A DNA stretch of 48,130 nucleotides from Pseudoalteromonas luteoviolacea NCIMB 1944 (GTDB lineage Bacteria > Pseudomonadota > Gammaproteobacteria > Enterobacterales > Alteromonadaceae). Every line of letters starts with the position of its first letter. The stretch's first letter is position 1. Below the pieces are notes generated by a model, which saw only the letters and a list, made by a program, of their open reading frames with translations, had not been told where the DNA came from and made no database searches. Positions 18,588 to 28,253 of the stretch are shown piece after piece. The stretch spans positions 1-48,130 of the forward strand of contig NZ_AUXS01000023.1 in NCBI RefSeq assembly GCF_001625565.1, read 5' to 3'. The position numbers and the translations under genes are program-made.

Positions 18588-20546
18588 CTAAACTTTAAAC
18601 TTGCCTACTAACTCGGTAAGTTGCTTAGAAAGGCCCGTCATTTTATCACCATTGTCACAGGTATCGCTGGCTATCATAGAGACACTGTCGGCGGCGTTTT
18701 TAATCTCGACCACGTTACGATTGATATCTTCCGCTACATGCTGCTGTTCTTCTGCCGCAGTTGCGATCTGGGTATTGAGATCACTGATATTTTGAATGGA
18801 CTGCGTAATTTCAACGAATTGATTTTGCGCAGAGTGAGTCAGTTCAACTGTTTTTTCAGTTGTTTCTAGGCTATTTGTCATGTCTGACGACACGCCTTCT
18901 GTCATTTTACGCAGTTTATCCAACTGAGAGGCGATTTCCTCTGTTGATTCAGAAGTACGCTGTGACAATGCCCGCACCTCGTCTGCGACCACAGCGAAAC
19001 CACGACCATGCTCTCCGGCTCTTGCCGCTTCAATCGCCGCATTTAATGCCAACAAATTTGTTTGCTCTGCTATCCCGCGTATTACACTCAAAATCGACAT
19101 AATATTTTCACTTTCACTATCGAGTTTGGTGATATCTGAGGTTGCGCGGTTTATTACACCGGATAACTCTGCGACACTGTCCACCGTTTGTGTGATCACG
19201 GTTTGGCCGAGTTCGGAAGCGTGCTGAGTTTGTGTCGCCAATTCAGCCGCATTGGCACAACTTGATGCCACTTCATTAGCCGTTGCCGCCATTTCATTGA
19301 TGGCTGTCGCCGCCATTTCTAAAGACTGCTGCTGGGCACTGGTTGACCCTGTCAGTTCATCCGCCTGTCCTGCGGTTGTCAACGCAGTTTGATTCACCTG
19401 CTGAGCACAGTGATTGATTTGCTGTACCAGTTGCGCAATTAAATTTAAAAACTGGTTAAAGCTCTCTGCTAATTTTCCAGTCTCATCTTGTGTGGACACT
19501 TGCAATCGTTTGGTCAGATCCCCTCCACCTTGGGAAATAGCAGTTAGGCCGTCACTCACATTGACAATTGGCCCAGACAGCAAATTCGCGATATAGGTTG
19601 CAAGGGCAATAAAAATTGCCACCAAGATCCCACTGATCACCAAGATGGTCACTTTCATTTTGTTGGCTGTGCTCATCACCTCTTGTTGCTCAACAAATGC
19701 GATAAACTTCCACCCCAGTGTTTTCGAGGTATAGATATTGGAAAAGAAATCCACTCCGTCTATAGAAATTTCAAACAGCCCATCAGGGGCACGATTTAGT
19801 TCGGTGTAGAGGCCATTTTCAACCTCATCAATATGTTTGAAAGTATATTCTGGATGTTTAGCATTCACCAAGATAGTACCGCTATCCTCTTCCAACATAA
19901 GATAGCCTGTCTCACCTAACCGAATACTCTTGATGATGTCCGTCAAGCCTTTAAGTGATACATCCATTCCTTGCACACCAATCAATTCACCGCCCGACTG
20001 CACAGCCTTAACCGTTGAAATAATTGCCGTGTCATCTGGTTCCCAATAATAAGCTTTGGTCAGTGCCGTTTGACCACCGCTGGCTTTACCTGTGGTGTAC
20101 CAAGGCCGCACACGAGGGTCATATCTTGCACTCACTTGACCTTTTGGCCACTGAATATACCCGCCTTGAGGGTTGCCAAAATAAATATAAGAAATGCCAG
20201 GATGTGAAGAGCCAAATTGCCTGTAGAGCTCATACAGGCGACGCTCCACTGAGGTTCCTGTATCCGGTGACATCTGCTCAGCACTGCCATTGTCTATATA
20301 AATCGACACTTGATCACCCCCTTGCAATACATCTGGGTGACTGGCCAGGTAGGTCACATTTTTGGCCACTTCCTCAAATAACATGCTAATCCCATTGTCA
20401 ATTTGCTGTGCTTCTCTGCTACTCATTTCTACAAATTTATCCACTGCAAGCTGCCTCGTTTGAGAAATAACGATGACGGCAATAATCAGCAGTGGCACCA
20501 CAATCGCGGTGATGAATGCAAGGCGTAACTTTTGAGAAATAGTCAT
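18588..20546 (-). CDS. Methyl-accepting chemotaxis protein with dCache sensor
   Basis: A chemoreceptor of about 652 residues. The N-terminal helix (about residues 7-28) and a second helix (about 275-300) bracket a periplasmic dCache-type ligand domain with the hallmark segments RPWYTTG and [13 protein letters not shown] follows, then the cytoplasmic hairpin with the conserved tip [19 protein letters not shown]. No C-terminal CheR-tethering pentapeptide is present. I chose the ATG at 20546 because an AGGAAG site lies 7 bases upstream. The in-frame ATG at 20567 would add seven residues. It is divergent from the first porin gene across a 24-bp dyad, which suggests that receptor and porin respond to a related nutrient. 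Confidence 0.93.
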   Translation of the reverse strand: MTISQKLRLAFITAIVVPLLIIAVIVISQTRQLAVDKFVEMSSREAQQIDNGISMLFEEVAKNVTYLASHPDVLQGGDQVSIYIDNGSAEQMSPDTGTSVERRLYELYRQFGSSHPGISYIYFGNPQGGYIQWPKGQVSARYDPRVRPWYTTGKASGGQTALTKAYYWEPDDTAIISTVKAVQSGGELIGVQGMDVSLKGLTDIIKSIRLGETGYLMLEEDSGTILVNAKHPEYTFKHIDEVENGLYTELNRAPDGLFEISIDGVDFFSNIYTSKTLGWKFIAFVEQQEVMSTANKMKVTILVISGILVAIFIALATYIANLLSGPIVNVSDGLTAISQGGGDLTKRLQVSTQDETGKLAESFNQFLNLIAQLVQQINHCAQQVNQTALTTAGQADELTGSTSAQQQSLEMAATAINEMAATANEVASSCANAAELATQTQHASELGQTVITQTVDSVAELSGVINRATSDITKLDSESENIMSILSVIRGIAEQTNLLALNAAIEAARAGEHGRGFAVVADEVRALSQRTSESTEEIASQLDKLRKMTEGVSSDMTNSLETTEKTVELTHSAQNQFVEITQSIQNISDLNTQIATAAEEQQHVAEDINRNVVEIKNAADSVSMIASDTCDNGDKMTGLSKQLTELVGKFKV

Positions 20547-20575
20547 AATGAAACTTCCTGTGGGCATTCAAAAAA

Positions 20576-20599
20576 TATAGTTGTTGATCTTCAACTATA
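20576..20599. promoter_or_regulatory. 24-bp dyad in the chemoreceptor/porin divergent promoter
   Basis: TATAGTTG (20576-20583) and CAACTATA (20592-20599) are perfect inverted arms with an 8-base spacer. It lies between two divergent start codons and has no T-run, so an operator is more likely than a terminator. It contains the TGATCTTCAAC word also found before the mutarotase gene. Confidence 0.5.
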
Positions 20600-20707
20600 C
20601 AAAAAGATTAAAAAATTCCTGTCACGTTGCACACCAAGGCAATGGACAGCATCAAATACTCAACTACGCTTTATGTCAGATACGCCTGCTTTTAAGGATA
20701 TACCCCA

Positions 20708-21946
20708 ATGTCGCTCACAAATTGTAAACGCCTCGCAGCTAGCTGCCTTTTGCTGCTGACGCCAGCACTGGCTGCAGCGTCAGACGCTGAACTTGCCGAG
20801 CTCAAACAGCAACTACTAAAATTGCAAAAGAAAATTGAGAAACTGGAAGCACAACAAAAGCGTAAAACCAAAGAGAAAAAGCCAGCTTCCACTATCAAGG
20901 TCGGTGGTGCCGTGAGGACCACTCTCAGCCACACCTCATATGATGACGACAATAAAAATCGCGGTGGCGATTTCGAACTCGATGTATTTCGTCTGAACTT
21001 TTCCGGCAATATAGGTGGCTTTGGACTTAATGCAGAGTGGCGATATTTTGATTACATGACAGCGGTGAAGTACGCCTATTTATATTATGACTTTGCAAAA
21101 GATTGGCAGGCCCAAGTGGGCATGACCAAAGTGCCATTTGGGAATTGGCCATATAATTCACATAGCTGGTTTTTTGGTACCACTTATTATGTCGGCTTAG
21201 AAGACGATCACGACATGGGCATACTCTTCAAGCGTAAGCTGGCCGATAATTGGCAGCTGGATGTAGGCTTTTTCAAAAACGATGAGCTCGGTGGCGTTGA
21301 TGGCTATGTTGAGTCGCGAAGCGATCGTTACTCCTATGATATCGTGGGTGCAAGAGGCGCAAGTGAAGGGATCTACGATGATCCAACTCAGCCGCTGGGC
21401 GAGTACAATACGTTTTCAGGTAGATATGGCTACCATTTTAAACACAAAGGCGGCACAACGGAGTTAGGTGTCTCAGGCCTCATGGGCGATTTGCACAACG
21501 GAATTGAAAAAGCAGGAGAATATCAAGCATGGGCGCTGCACCTAAATGCCAACATTGGTAAATGGAATCTGCAAATGCAACATGGTGAATATGAGTACGA
21601 TATCGCAGGTATCAACCGCATTGCCGTGGGTGCTTATGCGTTTTATGACTCTATTGCTGCTGAGGCAACCATGTCTAACTTTAATGTCGCATATAACATG
21701 AAAGTAAAGATTGGCCCGATCAATGCGCTGCAGTTTTACAATGATTTCGGCATCATCTACGACAAATCAGATAATAGCAGCGACACTTGGATGAATGTCA
21801 CGGGAGTGTCCATGTCCGCAGGGGCATTTTTTTCTTATCTAGATTTTGTTAATGCCAAGAACCAGCCCTTTGTCGGCGGTTCTATTGCTGGGGACAGTGA
21901 CGACACAGAGCGTCGCTTTAATCTCAATTTTGGATACTACTTCTAG
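20708..21946 (+). CDS. Outer-membrane porin with N-terminal coiled coil (copy 1)
   Basis: A 412-residue protein with a signal peptide (about residues 1-25). A Lys/Glu/Gln/Leu-rich coiled coil (about 27-56) probably trimerises the protein, as in several OprP- or OprO-like porins. The rest is beta-strand pattern ending in YYF, the usual aromatic end of an outer-membrane barrel. It is strongly similar along its length to the next gene, sharing KNRGGD, DVFR, VKYAYL, VPFG and GFFKNDELGG, which indicates tandem duplication. The substrate is unknown. The divergent chemoreceptor and nearby sugar-phosphate enzyme hint at a carbon source. Confidence 0.88.
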   Translation: MSLTNCKRLAASCLLLLTPALAAASDAELAELKQQLLKLQKKIEKLEAQQKRKTKEKKPASTIKVGGAVRTTLSHTSYDDDNKNRGGDFELDVFRLNFSGNIGGFGLNAEWRYFDYMTAVKYAYLYYDFAKDWQAQVGMTKVPFGNWPYNSHSWFFGTTYYVGLEDDHDMGILFKRKLADNWQLDVGFFKNDELGGVDGYVESRSDRYSYDIVGARGASEGIYDDPTQPLGEYNTFSGRYGYHFKHKGGTTELGVSGLMGDLHNGIEKAGEYQAWALHLNANIGKWNLQMQHGEYEYDIAGINRIAVGAYAFYDSIAAEATMSNFNVAYNMKVKIGPINALQFYNDFGIIYDKSDNSSDTWMNVTGVSMSAGAFFSYLDFVNAKNQPFVGGSIAGDSDDTERRFNLNFGYYF

Positions 21947-21962
21947 ACAGTCGTTTGTCGCG

Positions 21963-21986
21963 TGGCCAAATATCTCGATTTGGCCA
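21963..21986. promoter_or_regulatory. Perfect 9-bp inverted repeat after porin copy 1
   Basis: TGGCCAAAT and ATTTGGCCA flank ATCTCG, 16 bases after the stop codon. On the plus strand it is followed by As rather than Ts, so it is not a canonical intrinsic terminator. It may stabilise the mRNA 3' end. Confidence 0.5.
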
Positions 21987-22094
21987 AAAAAGTAATAAAA
22001 ACTGATTTTTTTAAAAGTACAAAACACGTCTAGCGAAATATTGATGATTCGTTTACAAAGAACACAGCAACACATTGATAGAAATAAATAAATT

Positions 22095-22124
22095 TGTGAA
22101 CAAAGTAACACCTAGAACGTTCTA
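22095..22124. promoter_or_regulatory. CRP-like site and adjacent palindrome before porin copy 2
   Basis: TGTGA-ACAAAG-TAACA (22095-22110) matches the CRP consensus TGTGA-N6-TCACA except for one base. Directly after it comes the 12-bp perfect palindrome TAGAACGTTCTA (22113-22124). Both lie about 180-210 bases before the second porin gene, in a 359-base gap that holds no gene. Confidence 0.4.
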
Positions 22125-22305
22125 AATAGACCGTAAAGGTAACAAAATTTAAGCAATAACCTGACAACCCCCAATCCTTTTTACCACTGCGATACAATCC
22201 GATTACAAACCATGAAAATTTGCAATTTCCGCCAATTTGCACACATAAATATTGTGGGTTAGTCTTGCGCCTTTGTTAATTCTCACCCTCTGGATAGTCT
22301 AATCA

Positions 22306-23547
22306 ATGTCAAGAAGTACTAGACAAGTAATCGCCTTAGGTGGCGCGCTATTAGTGACCACGCCTCATGCATTTTCGGCCAATAGTGAACTGTCAGCGTT
22401 GAAACAACAGCTCGCACAATTAGAGCAAAAAATACACCAATTAGAAAATAATCAAGCAGCTGAAGAGGAAGCTAAAGACAATTCAGAGTCCGGTATCAAA
22501 GTTGGCGGTGCTATCCGTGTCAACTACTCAACAAACTCCTATGACGAGGATACTAAAAACCGCGGTGGAGATTTAGACTTTGATGTATTTCGCTTTAACG
22601 TGTCTGGTGAGATTGCCAACATCGGTGTCAATGCGGAGATTCGCTTCTTTGACTATATGAGTGTTGTTAAATATGCCTACCTTGATTACGACATCACTCC
22701 TCAGTGGCAAACACAGCTCGGCTTAACACAAGTGCCATTTGGTAATGACCCTTACAACTCTCACAGTTTTTTTATGAGTCCAAATTATTATTTGGGCCTG
22801 GAAGACGACTATGACATGGGTCTCGTGATGCGAAGAAAAGTCGCCGATAATTGGCAACTAGACTTAGGCTTTTTCAAAAATGATGAGCTGGGAGGGATTG
22901 ACGGCTATGTGGAAGACCGCAAAGACAGATACTCTATCGATATTGTCGGTATTCGCGCCGATGATGAAGGTATCTATGACGCTCCAGCCTCTAAATTAGC
23001 TGAACAAAACACCTTTGTCGCGCGCTACGCATACCATCTAGAACACCGAACAGGCTCAACAGCAATCGGGGTATCTGCTTTATCTGGTGGCTTACATGAT
23101 GGCAATTATAGTGCTGGTGATTATCAAGCGTGGGCTGTGCACCTGAACAGCAACCTTGGCAATTGGAACCTGCAATTGCAACATGGCCAATACGACTATC
23201 AACTCGATGCAACGCAGCGTATTGCGATAGCAGCTAATGCAACCTATGACACCATGCCAACCGAAGCAACCTCGAGCAGTGTAAATATAGCCTACAACTT
23301 ATCAGTTAACTATGGCCCTATCACACACCTTCAGCTGTATAACGATTTTGGTGCCATCTACAACAAGTCGGATGAATCAAATAATTCATGGATGAATGTG
23401 ACTGGGGTCGCTGTCACCGCAGGCCCTATCTTCTCGTACGTTGACTTGGTTCACGCTAAAAACCAACCTTTTGTAGGCGGTACACTTTCAGGACAAAGTG
23501 ACGACGTAGAAAGACGCTTTAATATCAACATAGGTTACTACTTCTAA
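22306..23547 (+). CDS. Outer-membrane porin with N-terminal coiled coil (copy 2)
   Basis: A 413-residue paralogue of the preceding porin, with the same plan: signal peptide (about residues 1-24, ending FSA), coiled coil (about 27-50), then a barrel ending in GYYF. Many blocks are identical or conservatively changed relative to copy 1, while the linker after the coiled coil is acidic instead of basic. The 359-base spacer with its own CRP-like and palindromic sites suggests separate regulation, so the copies may be expressed under different conditions. Confidence 0.88.
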   Translation: MSRSTRQVIALGGALLVTTPHAFSANSELSALKQQLAQLEQKIHQLENNQAAEEEAKDNSESGIKVGGAIRVNYSTNSYDEDTKNRGGDLDFDVFRFNVSGEIANIGVNAEIRFFDYMSVVKYAYLDYDITPQWQTQLGLTQVPFGNDPYNSHSFFMSPNYYLGLEDDYDMGLVMRRKVADNWQLDLGFFKNDELGGIDGYVEDRKDRYSIDIVGIRADDEGIYDAPASKLAEQNTFVARYAYHLEHRTGSTAIGVSALSGGLHDGNYSAGDYQAWAVHLNSNLGNWNLQLQHGQYDYQLDATQRIAIAANATYDTMPTEATSSSVNIAYNLSVNYGPITHLQLYNDFGAIYNKSDESNNSWMNVTGVAVTAGPIFSYVDLVHAKNQPFVGGTLSGQSDDVERRFNINIGYYF

Positions 23548-23556
23548 GATATCTTC

Positions 23557-23593
23557 AAAGGCCATGAAAACAAACGCTATTTTTATGGCCTTT
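23557..23593 (+). terminator. Hairpin terminator after porin copy 2
   Basis: AAAGGCCAT (23557-23565) pairs perfectly with ATGGCCTTT (23585-23593) across a 19-base loop, starting 10 bases after the stop. The tail is A/T-rich but lacks a long T-run, so termination strength is uncertain. Confidence 0.6.
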
Positions 23594-23754
23594 CAAAATA
23601 ATATTCTCTTTTAATTAGGATAATTAACTACGTTTTTCGTCTATAATGGAGAGACGTCTGCTGTTAAAATACTGCATAACCACTTCGGTATTTAGGCAAT
23701 CAGGCCGAATATTGTTTTAAATCGGCGCATACAACCAAGGAGAAACAGCTATTT

Positions 23755-24144
23755 ATGAAGAAGCTTTTTAACCGCTGTTTCTGGTTGCACGCAGCAGGCA
23801 TCATTTTTGTAGGATTGGGATTTATTGGCATGGCCTTGCCCGTGATGCCTACTACCATCTTTTTTATCCTAGCACTTGCCTGCTTTTCACGCTCATCACC
23901 AAAATTCGAAAACTGGCTGCTAACACATCCCAAATTTGGTCCTTCCCTTGTCGCATGGCGAGAATATCAAGTAGTCCCTCCCAAGGGGAAATGGGGAGCA
24001 GGTATCGGTATGCTGATAGGCTATATTGCACTGTGTTTTAGTACCGCTCCTTGGTATGTGTTGATAATAGTGGCTGTCATTGAAATACTGGCTTTGACCT
24101 ACATTCTCACACGTCCCTCACAGCCACCCGTTACCAGCAATTAA
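23755..24144 (+). CDS. ybaN: DUF454 (YbaN-like) inner-membrane protein
   Basis: A 129-residue protein of the DUF454/YbaN family. It has an N-terminal helix pair (about residues 10-45) around the conserved GMALPVMPTTIFFILALACFS region, a conserved loop with FENWLLTHPKFGP, and two C-terminal helices (about 80-118). The molecular function of the family is not established. An AAGGAG sequence lies 12 bases upstream of the ATG, rather far for a ribosome site. It converges on the haem-receptor gene. Confidence 0.88.
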   Translation: MKKLFNRCFWLHAAGIIFVGLGFIGMALPVMPTTIFFILALACFSRSSPKFENWLLTHPKFGPSLVAWREYQVVPPKGKWGAGIGMLIGYIALCFSTAPWYVLIIVAVIEILALTYILTRPSQPPVTSN

Positions 24145-24186
24145 ACTCTCCGAGTCGATCCGCCTACAAATATCAGCAGATTTCAA

Positions 24187-26427
24187 TTAGAAGGTATAGT
24201 TCAAAGTCAACTTGTAGTTTCGTCCTAATTCACTCGGGTCATTCGCTTCCCCCGCTGGTGCTCTTAAATAGCGCTCATCTGTCACATTATCGATACCTGC
24301 ACGGACAACCAGATCAGAGAAATAACCTGTGCCTTGGAACTTTGCAGTCAAGTTATACACTTGGTAAGAGTCCGTGCCATAACCGCGTTCAAGATATGCT
24401 TCAGTTAAACGCTGCTGAGCCCGATAAGCCAGCATTTGTGCACCAAGCTCTAAAGAATCGAACAAAGCATACTGGATGCTTAAATTGAGTTTGTCCGCAG
24501 GTGCTTCTGAATAGGGTTGTTTGTCAGTCTCTATCGTGCCTAAAAAGAAGTTTGGAACACCATACGCATCCATATTAATTGTTGAATATCCCAGGTAGGT
24601 ACGCAGCGCTCCCAGCTCATAATGAAGTTCTACTTCCCACCCACGACTCACTAATTTGCCAATGTTTTTTGCACTATAATCACGGTGCGTCGCCACAGGA
24701 ATACCATTTGCTGGCTTAGGGCCTGGTGACCCTTGCTGTTTTTCCCCCTGCGCATCGACGTAATACATAAAGGGGACATTGTCGATAAAATTCGTGATAT
24801 TGTTATCAAAGTGAAGTACTTTCAGTTCAAACTTATCACCCCAATTAAGGTCATCTAAGAAGATACCAAAGCCGCCCTCTAAATTTTCCGATTCTTCTGG
24901 TTTTAAGTCGGGTTGAGGCTCGTTGTAGCAGAATTTGCCACCGATATGGCAGCGCCACTCACGCTTTTTATACAGCTCTTGTACCGATGGCGCGCGAAAT
25001 GCTTCGGCATATTTCACATAGATGTTGAAATAATCGGTTAGCTTTAATGTCACACCGAGTTCATTGGAAAGTTCATCATCGTCATGATCATCATATTGGG
25101 TGTACACGTCACTGCTGCGTTTATACCCATCATACCGTATGCCCGCCGTGATCAATATGGAGTCGTCAACCAATGACACTTGATCTATCACTGACAGAGA
25201 AATATTTTGAGCATCACTGTCACCGTATTCAGATGTTTGAATTTGCTCAGCATCGAATTCTGTTTGGCTAAACTTTTCAAAATCATAATTCAACTCGACG
25301 GCCACCTGATGGTCAAAAGCATCGGTTAAGTCAAATAGGTTAGCCAGTCTTGCACCATAGCGTTTAGTGCTGCCAAATTCACTGCCCGAAAAGTCGATTT
25401 GCTGTCCGCGACGCGTGATATAGCCCATTGTTTTTTCTTCGTAGTCTTTATCTGAGTACACCAATTGAGCATCAAAATCTACATAGCGACTGTCAGGCTG
25501 ATATACATATGTTGAAGCGACTTCTAAGTAGTCATTATTGAAATCTTTTGACAACATTGGGTATCTAAGACCTAAACTGGCATCTAAGTTATAAGGTTGA
25601 TCATCAGAGCGGGTTTTAGACCAGTCAATTTTACTTTGCACACTATGTGCTTCACCAATAAACCACGTATTTTTTAAAGCAATATTTTGTCGCTCAGAAT
25701 CGTTTTTAATGGTGTCCAATTTGGCGGCGTCGGCAATCTCTTGCTCATCACTGCCCAGATTTTCACTGCCCACCACATCGATATCGGAATAGCGCACAGT
25801 ACTGACGTGCAATACGGTATCCATATTATTTGACAGTGCGAAAAGAGCGCCTGTGTTCTGATTACTGTCACCATTTGTTTGATGAGTAATGCTAACGTGG
25901 GAACCCACCCCTTTTGCACCATCTAAGTAGTCACTGGCATCCTTGGTCGTCAATCGAATACTACCACCAATTGCCCCTGACCCCACTGTGAGCGAATCAG
26001 CACCACGTAAAACTTGCACTTGCTTTAGCTGACTTGGATCAACACCTAAGCTATTGATCGACGCCAAGTTACGGCCACCATCCGATTCTATTTTTCTCTT
26101 TACGTTGTCAACTGATATGTGGATCCGCTCTCCATAAAGGCCTCGGATACTGGGTTGTGCAGCTAATGGTGCCGCACTACCTGTTAACTCAACGCTGGGG
26201 ATCTCACGTAATATTTGGGTCAGTTCAGCTTGTTGACGACGCGCCATAGCCTCACTGTCCATTGCAGTCACAGAGCCAGCTGCGTCTTTATTTAATACTG
26301 ATAATTTATGCCCGTGAATTTCAATCACATCATCAATGTTATTGGGTTTTGAGGAGTTGGCAAACGTCTGTGTCGAAACTGCCGCGCTAAGTAAACTAAA
26401 TGGCAGCACTGAGAGTGTAAATTTCAT
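24187..26427 (-). CDS. TonB-dependent receptor, probable haem/haemoprotein type
   Basis: A 746-residue outer-membrane receptor. The signal peptide (about residues 1-23) is followed by a plug with the typical VQVLRGADSLTVGSGAIGG segment, then a 22-strand-type barrel ending in TLNYTF. It carries the FRAP box (AEAFRAPSVQELY) and an NPDL-like box (QPDLKPEESENLEGGF), with one His between them in WRCHIGG. These are the hallmarks of haem receptors such as HemR. I chose the ATG at 26427, which has an AAGGAC site. The longer TTG-initiated frame would put six residues before the signal peptide. A Fur box starts 17 bases upstream. Confidence 0.88.
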   Translation of the reverse strand: MKFTLSVLPFSLLSAAVSTQTFANSSKPNNIDDVIEIHGHKLSVLNKDAAGSVTAMDSEAMARRQQAELTQILREIPSVELTGSAAPLAAQPSIRGLYGERIHISVDNVKRKIESDGGRNLASINSLGVDPSQLKQVQVLRGADSLTVGSGAIGGSIRLTTKDASDYLDGAKGVGSHVSITHQTNGDSNQNTGALFALSNNMDTVLHVSTVRYSDIDVVGSENLGSDEQEIADAAKLDTIKNDSERQNIALKNTWFIGEAHSVQSKIDWSKTRSDDQPYNLDASLGLRYPMLSKDFNNDYLEVASTYVYQPDSRYVDFDAQLVYSDKDYEEKTMGYITRRGQQIDFSGSEFGSTKRYGARLANLFDLTDAFDHQVAVELNYDFEKFSQTEFDAEQIQTSEYGDSDAQNISLSVIDQVSLVDDSILITAGIRYDGYKRSSDVYTQYDDHDDDELSNELGVTLKLTDYFNIYVKYAEAFRAPSVQELYKKREWRCHIGGKFCYNEPQPDLKPEESENLEGGFGIFLDDLNWGDKFELKVLHFDNNITNFIDNVPFMYYVDAQGEKQQGSPGPKPANGIPVATHRDYSAKNIGKLVSRGWEVELHYELGALRTYLGYSTINMDAYGVPNFFLGTIETDKQPYSEAPADKLNLSIQYALFDSLELGAQMLAYRAQQRLTEAYLERGYGTDSYQVYNLTAKFQGTGYFSDLVVRAGIDNVTDERYLRAPAGEANDPSELGRNYKLTLNYTF

Positions 26428-26444
26428 GTCCTTATATACCTCCA

Positions 26445-26463
26445 AATGATAATAATTATAAAT
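26445..26463. promoter_or_regulatory. Fur box in divergent receptor/DUF4920 promoter
   Basis: AATGATAATAATTATAAAT is close to the Fur consensus and lies just before the receptor start codon, where binding would block its transcription. It is 180 bases from the divergent DUF4920 gene. Confidence 0.6.
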
Positions 26464-26643
26464 CGCATTTGAAATGCGCAGCTAGAATAATTAAACTAAT
26501 CACTGAAAGCAATAACCAAATAACTAAAAGTTATAATAAAACCAATACCAATTACCTAGTAAGTTAGTGTGAGCACTGTTCCAATATGTTGCTCTTTGTC
26601 GTAACTTATTGTTCCATATATACACTTAGATTAAGGAAAAGAT

Positions 26644-27084
26644 ATGAAAGCGGGTACAACTCTGGCCATGATGGTCTGTGCATTAATGTTTAGCCAATTG
26701 GCTATCGGTAAAACTTATAACGGTGGTGCGGACAAAAGTAAATTGGTGAGCATTTCTCAGTTACTGAGCGATGCGCAAAGGTATACAACTCAAACTGCTA
26801 CGATCCAAGGTACTATCACGAGAGTCTGCAAAAAACGTGGTTGCTGGATGCAACTTGCCAGCGATCAAAAGTTTCAATCTTTAAGAGTGAAAGTGCGCGA
26901 TGGAGACATGGTTTTTCCAATGACAGCGCAAGGAAAAACAGCCTACGCTACCGGTACATTGAAAATAAAGCCACTGACCCTTGAACAAACCAACCAAAAG
27001 CGCACTGCACAAAACCTAAGCCCAGTTGATACTCCAGAGGTAATGCACCTTTTCATTCCTACAGCAGTGACCATTGAGGACTAA
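26644..27084 (+). CDS. Periplasmic DUF4920 protein
   Basis: A 146-residue exported protein (signal peptide about residues 1-22) of the DUF4920 family. An OB-fold-like core contains TIQGTITRVCKKRGCWMQL, whose two cysteines (about 60 and 65) are typical of the family and may bind metal or form a disulfide. The biochemical role is unknown. It is co-directional with the PepSY-type membrane gene 8 bases downstream and divergent from the haem receptor, which suggests a role in handling incoming haem or metal. Confidence 0.82.
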   Translation: MKAGTTLAMMVCALMFSQLAIGKTYNGGADKSKLVSISQLLSDAQRYTTQTATIQGTITRVCKKRGCWMQLASDQKFQSLRVKVRDGDMVFPMTAQGKTAYATGTLKIKPLTLEQTNQKRTAQNLSPVDTPEVMHLFIPTAVTIED

Positions 27085-27092
27085 CCTGCATA

Positions 27093-27647
27093 ATGTCATG
27101 GTTCAAACTCAATCGCAGCTTGCACAGAGATATTGGCTATTTTTGTATTGGCATGACCCTCGTATTTGCAATCTCAGGAATAGCACTCAATCATATCCAT
27201 CAGTTCAATTCCAACTATCAAGTTTCGCGCACAACTCACTCTGTGCAACTAAAAAATTCAGAGTTAGAGAGTCAGTCTTTTGAATCCCGACTACTGCAAA
27301 AATTGGCATTGGACGACACCATCAAAGCCCGTTTCTGGCAAGATCAGACGACGTATAAGTTGTTTTTACAGGAGTCTACTCTATACCTTTACCCGAACCA
27401 AAATAAGGTGATCGTGGAGCAAGTCAAGCCGCGTCTTTTACTTCGGCAACTAAACGCATTACACCTCAATGAGGCGCGTGCCGCTTGGATGTGGTTTTCA
27501 GATTTTTATGCAATCTTGCTCATTTACTTAGCATTGTCGTCTTTATTTATGATCAAAGGTAAACGCGGAGTGCTAGGACCTCGGGGATGGTTAGTGATTG
27601 CCGGGTTTGCCGCACCCGCTGCATTTATCTATGTTTACGCTCTATAA
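27093..27647 (+). CDS. PepSY-associated transmembrane protein
   Basis: A 184-residue inner-membrane protein with one N-terminal helix (about residues 14-33) after the LNRSLHRDIGY opening typical of PepSY-associated TM proteins. A periplasmic domain (about 40-125) and two closing helices (about 132-152 and 165-183) follow. A conserved His follows the first helix (about 35). Relatives often sit with siderophore or haem receptors and some act as ferric reductase-like proteins. Here it forms a two-gene unit with DUF4920. Confidence 0.8.
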   Translation: MSWFKLNRSLHRDIGYFCIGMTLVFAISGIALNHIHQFNSNYQVSRTTHSVQLKNSELESQSFESRLLQKLALDDTIKARFWQDQTTYKLFLQESTLYLYPNQNKVIVEQVKPRLLLRQLNALHLNEARAAWMWFSDFYAILLIYLALSSLFMIKGKRGVLGPRGWLVIAGFAAPAAFIYVYAL

Positions 27648-27791
27648 GTTTGTAAATACACACTTACATAAATAATACTGTAATTAGCTGTAATGGCATA
27701 AACCCACTGCCCAATCTAGAGTAACAATAATTGAATAGACTGCAGCAATATGTGCAGCAGTCTAGATAGTAAACTCAGTTAAGGGGCTGGC

Positions 27792-28253
27792 ATGCTGTCA
27801 ACATCTTGCGGTATTAACGGACTTTTTCTAGCCAATTATATACTTGGTAATGATACGGCTAAGCCAATTTGCCAAATCTCTCTGCTTGTTTACGTAGGAG
27901 ATAAAACCATTTCTGGGCGCGCTAAAGTACACCTTACACAAAGTGATTATACCGACCTCATGTTTCACCTTAATGGTGAATTTCACTATCAGCAGTCGTC
28001 AGGTTCACAGTGTATCGCTATCACTTTACTTGGCCAGCAACCTCAGGTATGTACACCACGTCAAGGCGTATCATGTCACTATATCAAACTGGATATGCTG
28101 CTGAATGACAACTGGCGAACTGGCCAAGCTAGTTTTAGCTATAAAGATCTCAGCAGCAACACTTGGTGCCATTTAAATCCGCTCAAAATTAAACAGGTTT
28201 ATAACAACAACATTTCTGATCTAGCCCAGTTGTCATTGCAGGTTAAAGATTAA
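27792..28253 (+). CDS. DUF1842-like hypothetical protein
   Basis: A 153-residue protein with no clear signal peptide or membrane span. The phrases GLFLANYILGN, LLVYVGDKTISGRAKV and LNDNWRTGQASFSYKD recall the DUF1842 family of small beta-rich proteins of unknown function. I am only moderately sure of that match. Six cysteines are unusual for a cytosolic protein. It converges on the AhpD-like gene, overlapping its 3' end by 11 bases. Confidence 0.6.
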   Translation: MLSTSCGINGLFLANYILGNDTAKPICQISLLVYVGDKTISGRAKVHLTQSDYTDLMFHLNGEFHYQQSSGSQCIAITLLGQQPQVCTPRQGVSCHYIKLDMLLNDNWRTGQASFSYKDLSSNTWCHLNPLKIKQVYNNNISDLAQLSLQVKD

